From DASUZD01 sp036377055 (GTDB lineage: Bacteria > Actinomycetota > Thermoleophilia > Gaiellales > Gaiellaceae): 8,916 bases of DNA. Under the pieces are notes generated by a model. That model searched no databases, was not told the origin of the DNA, and saw only the letters and a program-made list of their open reading frames with translations. The stretch is taken from positions 1-8,916 of the forward strand of contig DASUZD010000202.1 of assembly GCA_036377055.1 (NCBI GenBank). Direction: 5' to 3'. Below are positions 5,287 to 8,916 of the stretch, piece by piece; within the stretch, counting starts at the first letter, position 1; every line of letters begins with the position of its first letter. The position numbers and the translations under genes were made by a program.

Positions 5287-5315
5287 ATGGTAGCAACGCA
5301 CCTGGAGGGTGAAAA
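5287..5315 (-). promoter_or_regulatory. Candidate leaderless promoter TTTTCA-17-TACCAT for erpA
   Basis: On the minus strand TTTTCA (5315-5310) and TACCAT (5292-5287) are 17 bases apart, each matching consensus at four of six positions. TACCAT ends 7 bases before ATG5279 and no Shine-Dalgarno intervenes, so the transcript probably starts at or beside the ATG. Confidence 0.5.
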
Positions 5316-5378
5316 TCCCTCGACCTTGTAACACCCGTCTCAGGTAGTTGAAGCGGTTTTTGGCTGACCTCGTGCGGC

Positions 5379-5398
5379 TATCGTAGACCTGATACGTT
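5379..5398 (+). promoter_or_regulatory. Possible -10 elements for the nuo operon
   Basis: In the 144-base gap between erpA and nuoA, TATCGT (5379-5384) and an extended -10-like TGA-TACGTT (5390-5398) are the best plus-strand candidates. Neither has a good -35 at 16-18 bases; TTGAAG at 5348 is spaced too far away. The operon promoter should lie in this gap because the gene to the left is divergent, but the exact site is uncertain. Confidence 0.25.
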
Positions 5399-5423
5399 CC
5401 CGACTCTCGGCGGGGAGGCTGAC

Positions 5424-5786
5424 GTGTTAAGGAACTGGCTGCCGTTTCTGATCTACGGGAGCTTCGCGCTCGTCATCCCGGCCTCGATGATCTTCGCGTC
5501 GTTCGCCTTCGCGACGCGCCCCGTGCGCCGCACGCGCGCCCGCGGGATTCCGTTCGAGTCCGGCGTGTCGACGGAGCCCCTGAAGCGGCAGCGCTTCACG
5601 ATCAGCTTCTACCTCACGGCGATGCTCTTCATCCTCTTCGACATCGAGATCGTCTTCCTGTATCCGCTCGCGGTGATCCTGAACAAGATCGGCTGGTTCG
5701 GCTTCGTGGAGTTCGTGTTCTTCCTCGTCATCCTCCTCGTCGCCTACGTCTACGTGTGGCGGAAGGGGGCGCTCGAGTGGCAGTGA
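5424..5786 (+). CDS. nuoA: NADH-quinone oxidoreductase subunit A
   Basis: NuoA is a small membrane subunit of complex I at the junction between the quinone-reducing arm and the proton-pumping membrane arm. The 120-residue product has three membrane helices (about 6-30, 60-86, 92-112) and the family motif FDIEIVFLYP at 72-81, with the conserved acidic D73 and E75. The loop motif reads IPFESG (42-47) where many homologues have YECG, so the loop cysteine position is S46. GTG5424 is preceded by GGGGAGG at 5412-5418 with a 5-base spacer, a strong ribosome binding site. It is the first gene of the visible nuoABCDEF run; its end overlaps nuoB by 10 bases. Confidence 0.93.
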   Translation: MLRNWLPFLIYGSFALVIPASMIFASFAFATRPVRRTRARGIPFESGVSTEPLKRQRFTISFYLTAMLFILFDIEIVFLYPLAVILNKIGWFGFVEFVFFLVILLVAYVYVWRKGALEWQ

Positions 5787-6364
5787 GCGGCCGGCCCAAG
5801 CGGCTGCGCGAGTACGGCCTCAAGTCCGAGCGCGTCCTCTGGCCGACGAAGGGGCCGGGCGCGTTCGAGCAGGAGGTCGGCGACCTGGAGTCGAGTCTCG
5901 GCCTGACGACGCTCGACAAGGCCGTCGCATGGGCGCAGACGAAGTCGATGTGGCCCGACACCTTCGGGCTCGCCTGCTGCGCGATCGAGATGATGGCGAT
6001 CGTCTCGTCGCGCTACGACATCGCCCGCTTCGGGATGGAGGCGTTCCGCTCGTCGCCGCGGCAGGCCGACCTGCTGATCGTCTCCGGCCGCGTGGCGCAC
6101 AAGATGGCCGCGCCGCTGCGCCAGATCTACGACCAGATGCTCGAGCCGAAGTGGGTGATCGCGATGGGCGCCTGCGCCTCCTCCGGCGGCATGTTCAACA
6201 ACTACACGACCCTCCAGGGCGTGGACAAGATCGTCGCGGTCGACATCTATGTGCCCGGCTGCCCGCCGCGGCCGGAGGCGCTCATGGAGGGGATCATCCG
6301 GCTGCACGAGCGCGTGCAGGCGGGAATCCCGCCCGCCTACGAGGTTCGAGGCGTCGCCAGTTGA
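5777..6364 (+). CDS. nuoB: NADH-quinone oxidoreductase subunit B (cluster N2 subunit)
   Basis: NuoB is the peripheral-arm subunit that carries 4Fe-4S cluster N2, the last cluster before quinone. The 195-residue product has all four expected ligands: the tandem pair C67-C68 in LACCAIEMM, C133 in GACASSGGMF and C162 in VPGCPPRP. Length is normal. Three in-frame GTG starts are possible (5756, 5777, 5783). I chose 5777 because the GGAAGGGGG run at 5761-5769 sits 7 bases upstream; 5783 overlaps the nuoA TGA as GTGA and is an alternative. The gene overlaps the end of nuoA and runs into nuoC through a TTGA overlap, so translational coupling is likely. Confidence 0.95.
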   Translation: MAVSGRPKRLREYGLKSERVLWPTKGPGAFEQEVGDLESSLGLTTLDKAVAWAQTKSMWPDTFGLACCAIEMMAIVSSRYDIARFGMEAFRSSPRQADLLIVSGRVAHKMAAPLRQIYDQMLEPKWVIAMGACASSGGMFNNYTTLQGVDKIVAVDIYVPGCPPRPEALMEGIIRLHERVQAGIPPAYEVRGVAS

Positions 6365-6906
6365 GCTACGAGGGCGTTCCGGGGCTGGTCGAAACCAATG
6401 ACGCGTACGGCGAGACGACGCTCGTCGTCGTCTCGGCTCGGCTCGTGGAGGCGTGCACGTACCTGCGCGACGAGGAGGGCTTCGACATGCTCTCCGACCT
6501 CACGCCGACCGACTACCTCGGCTGGGGAGCGAAGGGCGTCGCGGGCTACATCGGCACGGTGTCCGGCCGCGACCTCAACCACCCCGGCAGCCAGGGCTTG
6601 CAGGCGCTGCCCGAGCGGAAGCCGAAGCGGTTCTCGGTCAACTACCACCTCCTCGCGATCCGGCCCGGGGCGCCGCGGCTGCGCGTCCAGGTGTGGGTGG
6701 AGGACGGCGAGCCGGTGCCGAGCGTCGTCTCGGTGTGGCCGACCGCGGACTGGCACGAGCGTGAGGCCTACGACCTGATGGGGATCCGGTTCGAAGGCCA
6801 CCCGAACCTCGCCCGGATCATCCTCGAGGACGACTGGGAGGGGTATCCGCTGCGCAAGGACTACCCGATCGGCGGCGAGCCGGTCCGCTTCTCCGGGGAG
6901 GAGTAG
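6361..6906 (+). CDS. nuoC: NADH-quinone oxidoreductase subunit C
   Basis: NuoC is a peripheral-arm subunit that packs against NuoD near the quinone site and binds no cofactor. The 181-residue product carries the family signature at residues 136-168: W-x-x-REAYDLMGIRFEGHPNL...DDWEGYPLRKDYP. I place the start at TTG6361, inside the TTGA that overlaps the nuoB stop by 4 bases, with a modest GAGG 9 bases upstream. The frame stays open upstream inside nuoB, but that stretch is a shadow of nuoB. The protein is a separate NuoC, not the NuoCD fusion found in E. coli, because nuoD has its own start after a TAGTG junction. Confidence 0.93.
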   Translation: MSYEGVPGLVETNDAYGETTLVVVSARLVEACTYLRDEEGFDMLSDLTPTDYLGWGAKGVAGYIGTVSGRDLNHPGSQGLQALPERKPKRFSVNYHLLAIRPGAPRLRVQVWVEDGEPVPSVVSVWPTADWHEREAYDLMGIRFEGHPNLARIILEDDWEGYPLRKDYPIGGEPVRFSGEE

Positions 6907-8174
6907 TGGCGATCGTCGAGCGGCACCGGATCTACGAGGGGACGCGGATCCCCTCGCCGATCCCGACCGTGCTCGAGGTTCCCGCGGACCTCCGCGCCTC
7001 GGACGACATCCTCCAGGTCAACTTCGGGCCGAACCACCCGTCGACGCACGGCGTGCTCCGGCTCGTCGTCGACCTGGACGGCGAGAAGGTCGTCGGCCTG
7101 CACGCGGTGATCGGCTACCTCCACACCGGCTTCGAGAAGTCGATGGAGTCGAAGACGTGGTGGAAGGGGATCACGTTTCCGGAGCGGATCGACTACGTCG
7201 CGTTCCAGAACAACGAGTACGTCTTCGTCGCCGCCATCGAGAAGCTGCTCGGCATGGAGGTGCCGCCGAAGGCGACCTGGATGCGGACGCTCCTTTGCGA
7301 GCTGAACCGGATCCACTCGCACCTGATCTGGCTCGGCACTTCCGGCCTCGAGCTCGGCGCGATCTCGATGTTCTGGTACGCGTTCCGCGAGCGGGAGCAG
7401 ATCCTCGACCTGTTCGAGCTCGTCACCGGCTACCGCATGCACACGCGCTACTTCCAGGCCGGCGGGCTCGCCGAGGACATCCCGCGCGGCTTCTACCCGG
7501 AGTGCCGGAAGTTCGTGGAGCGGATGCCGAAGGCGGTCGACGACTACGAGGCCATCCTCGACCGGAACGAGATCTGGATGGAGCGGACGCAGGGGCTCGG
7601 GCTCCTGTCGGCCGCGGACGCGATCGCGCTCGGACAGACGGGTCCCGTGCTGCGGGCGTCAGGCGTCGACTGGGACCTGCGGCGGCAGCAGCCGTACCTC
7701 GCATACGACCAGGTCGACTTCGTCGTCCCGGTCTACCCGAACGGCGACGTCTACGACCGCTACCGCGTGCACATGGACGAGATGCGGCAGTCGACGCGGA
7801 TCGTCGCTCAGTGCCTCGACCGGCTCGAGCGGATGGAGGGCGAGCCGTGGATCGCGGACGACCGGAAGGTGGTGCTGCCCCCGCGCGAGGAGCTCCACAC
7901 GTCGATGGAGTCGCTGATCCACCACTTCAAGATCGTCACCGAGGGGTACCGCGTGCCGGAGGGCGAGGTCTACGTGACGATCGAGTCCCCGCGCGGCGAG
8001 CTCGGCTGCTACGTCGTCTCGGACGGCGGCCCGAAGCCATGGCGCGTCAAGTTCCGGGCGCCGTCGTTCGTCGCGCTCGAGGCGACGGCGACCTGCATGG
8101 CGGACGCGTACGTCGCGGACATGATCGCCGTCGTCGGCTCGCTGGACACCGTGATGGGAGAGGTGGACCGGTGA
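6906..8174 (+). CDS. nuoD: NADH-quinone oxidoreductase subunit D (quinone-site subunit)
   Basis: NuoD forms, with NuoB, the quinone-binding pocket of complex I and descends from the large subunit of NiFe hydrogenases. The 422-residue product has the hallmark FGPNHPSTHG at 40-49 (H44 and H48, the region contacting the quinone head group in characterised homologues), the HTGFEK loop at 73-78, RIDYV at 94-98 and the typical C-terminal ending D-x-VMGEVDR. The hydrogenase Cys pairs are absent, as expected. Length is normal. GTG6906 overlaps the nuoC TAG by one base (TAGTG) and is preceded by GGGGAGGAG at 6895-6903. It ends in a GTGA overlap with nuoE. Confidence 0.96.
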   Translation: MAIVERHRIYEGTRIPSPIPTVLEVPADLRASDDILQVNFGPNHPSTHGVLRLVVDLDGEKVVGLHAVIGYLHTGFEKSMESKTWWKGITFPERIDYVAFQNNEYVFVAAIEKLLGMEVPPKATWMRTLLCELNRIHSHLIWLGTSGLELGAISMFWYAFREREQILDLFELVTGYRMHTRYFQAGGLAEDIPRGFYPECRKFVERMPKAVDDYEAILDRNEIWMERTQGLGLLSAADAIALGQTGPVLRASGVDWDLRRQQPYLAYDQVDFVVPVYPNGDVYDRYRVHMDEMRQSTRIVAQCLDRLERMEGEPWIADDRKVVLPPREELHTSMESLIHHFKIVTEGYRVPEGEVYVTIESPRGELGCYVVSDGGPKPWRVKFRAPSFVALEATATCMADAYVADMIAVVGSLDTVMGEVDR

Positions 8175-8638
8175 CCGAGCTCGCCGACGAGATCCGCGAC
8201 GTCGCGAAGCAGTACCCGCAGTCGCGGTCGGCGATCCTGCCGGCGCTTCGGCTGGCGCAGGAGCATCACGGCGGCTGGCTGCCGCCCGAGGCGTTCGAGG
8301 AGGTGGGCGACGCGCTCGGCCTCACGGCCGCGTACTGCGAGTCGGTCGCGTCCTTCTACGACATGTTCCACCTGCGGCCGGTCGGGCGGCACATGGTCGA
8401 GGTCTGCACGAACATCTGCTGCGCCCTCCGCGGCGCGCAGGCCGTCCTGGAGGCGTTCGAGAGCGAGCTCGGCGTCCACCCGGGCGAGACGACCGAGGAC
8501 GGCGAGTTCACGCTGCGCGCGGTCGAGTGCCTGGGCGGCTGCGGCTGGCCGACGATCGTCGCCGTCGACGACTACCACCGCCTGTCGGTGCAGGCCGGCG
8601 ACGTCCCGGGGATCGTCGAGGAGCTCCGCGGTGGCTGA
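8171..8638 (+). CDS. nuoE: NADH-quinone oxidoreductase subunit E (2Fe-2S, thioredoxin-like)
   Basis: NuoE carries the 2Fe-2S cluster N1a in the NADH-dehydrogenase tip of complex I, beside NuoF. The 155-residue product has an N-terminal helical region followed by a thioredoxin-like domain with the four ligands in the standard C-x4-C and C-x3-C pattern: C79 and C84 in VCTNICC, C120 and C124 in ECLGGC. C83 is an extra cysteine beside the second ligand. GTG8171 overlaps the nuoD stop as GTGA, with GGGAGAGG at 8157-8163 upstream. It overlaps nuoF by 8 bases. Its presence indicates an NADH-oxidising complex rather than one of the 11-subunit forms lacking NuoEFG. Confidence 0.95.
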   Translation: MTELADEIRDVAKQYPQSRSAILPALRLAQEHHGGWLPPEAFEEVGDALGLTAAYCESVASFYDMFHLRPVGRHMVEVCTNICCALRGAQAVLEAFESELGVHPGETTEDGEFTLRAVECLGGCGWPTIVAVDDYHRLSVQAGDVPGIVEELRGG

Positions 8639-8916
8639 GCGTCCGGTGATCGTGCTCGCGGGCGCGGACGAGCGCGACCTCACGAAGATCGCCGAGTACC
8701 GCGCGGCCGGCGGCTACGAGTCGCTCGCGAAGGCTCGTGCCGAGGAGCCGCAGTGGGTGATCGACGAGCTGAACACGGCGAACCTGCGCGGCCGCGGCGG
8801 CGCCTTCTTCGCGACCGGCAAGAAGGCGAGCTTCATCCCGGCGGACAGCGGCAAGCCGACCTACCTGACCGTGAATGCGGACGAGTCCGAGCCGGGCACG
8901 TTCAAGGACCGCGAGA
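8631..8916 (+). CDS. nuoF: NADH-quinone oxidoreductase subunit F, N-terminal part (runs off right edge)
   Basis: NuoF binds NADH and FMN and carries 4Fe-4S cluster N3. Only 95 codons are in the window, but they include the glycine-rich nucleotide loop and the VNADESEPGTFKDRE motif that identify the family. The loop reads LRGRGGAFFATGKKASF where characterised homologues have GRGGAGFPTGLKW. The GRGGA core and the loop lysine are kept, but Gly, Pro and Trp positions are replaced by Phe, Ala and Ala. GTG8631 lies 7 bases after GAGGAG at 8618-8623 and overlaps the end of nuoE by 8 bases. The Fe-S ligand motif lies beyond the window. Confidence 0.93.
   Translation, partial: MAERPVIVLAGADERDLTKIAEYRAAGGYESLAKARAEEPQWVIDELNTANLRGRGGAFFATGKKASFIPADSGKPTYLTVNADESEPGTFKDRE

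Noticed and set aside
5305..5321. GAGGG...CCCTC short inverted repeat upstream of erpA
   Set aside because: Only 5 bp of stem with a 7-base loop; too weak to call a regulatory hairpin and it overlaps the putative erpA -35.
8009..8683. 224-codon minus-strand frame opposite nuoD, nuoE and nuoF
   Set aside because: The plus-strand genes are unambiguous; this frame is a codon-bias shadow.
1..8916. Search by eye for CRISPR repeats, tRNA/rRNA, insertion-sequence ends, toxin-antitoxin or defence genes
   Set aside because: No regularly spaced repeats, no cloverleaf-like sequence with CCA-type ends, no transposase motifs and no nuclease or toxin-like pairs were seen.

Overview
This is a high-GC, gene-dense stretch of bacterial chromosome. 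The densely overlapping GC-rich genes, frequent GTG starts, Shine-Dalgarno-free genes with a -10-like box just before the start codon, and a YumC-type ferredoxin reductase near a complete-looking nuo operon suggest a deep-branching actinobacterium, perhaps of the Thermoleophilia (Gaiella/Solirubrobacter-like). That placement is inferred from general character only. I see no rRNA, tRNA, insertion sequence, phage gene or CRISPR array.

Layout. (1) Bases 1-195, minus strand: the N-terminal end of a class II fumarase, running off the left edge. (2) Bases 356-1385, plus: two genes 7 bases apart encoding exported proteins of unknown function. The first is small and tyrosine-rich with four cysteines. 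(3) Bases 1386-2396, minus: a YumC-type ferredoxin/flavodoxin-NADP+ reductase, abutting the previous gene stop-to-stop. (4) Bases 2476-2811, plus: a 111-residue orphan with a strong ribosome binding site, followed by a hairpin. (5) Bases 2860-4323, plus: an exported or membrane-anchored multicopper oxidase (laccase-like). (6) Bases 4324-4758, minus: a four-helix membrane protein, again abutting its convergent neighbour with no gap. (7) Bases 4872-5279, minus: an A-type Fe-S carrier (ErpA/IscA), with a 13-bp perfect hairpin over its stop codon. (8) Bases 5424-8916, plus: nuoA-B-C-D-E-F, the start of a respiratory complex I operon. All its visible genes overlap and start with GTG or TTG; nuoF is cut by the right edge.

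The theme is electron transfer. Complex I takes electrons from NADH to quinone, ErpA-type proteins deliver Fe-S clusters such as those of NuoB, NuoE and NuoF, the FNR links ferredoxin and NADPH pools, fumarase belongs to the TCA cycle, and the oxidase is an extracytoplasmic copper enzyme. These are separate transcription units, so shared function beyond this is inference.

I found no clearly new multi-gene system. The observations most worth a second look are: a recurrent leaderless-promoter architecture at up to five starts, two zero-gap convergent gene junctions that both read TAGCTA (one beside an 8-bp tandem duplication that supplies the stop), a perfect hairpin overlapping a stop codon, the exported Tyr-rich gene pair, the 111-residue orphan, and altered residues at known functional positions in the copper oxidase, NuoA and NuoF.
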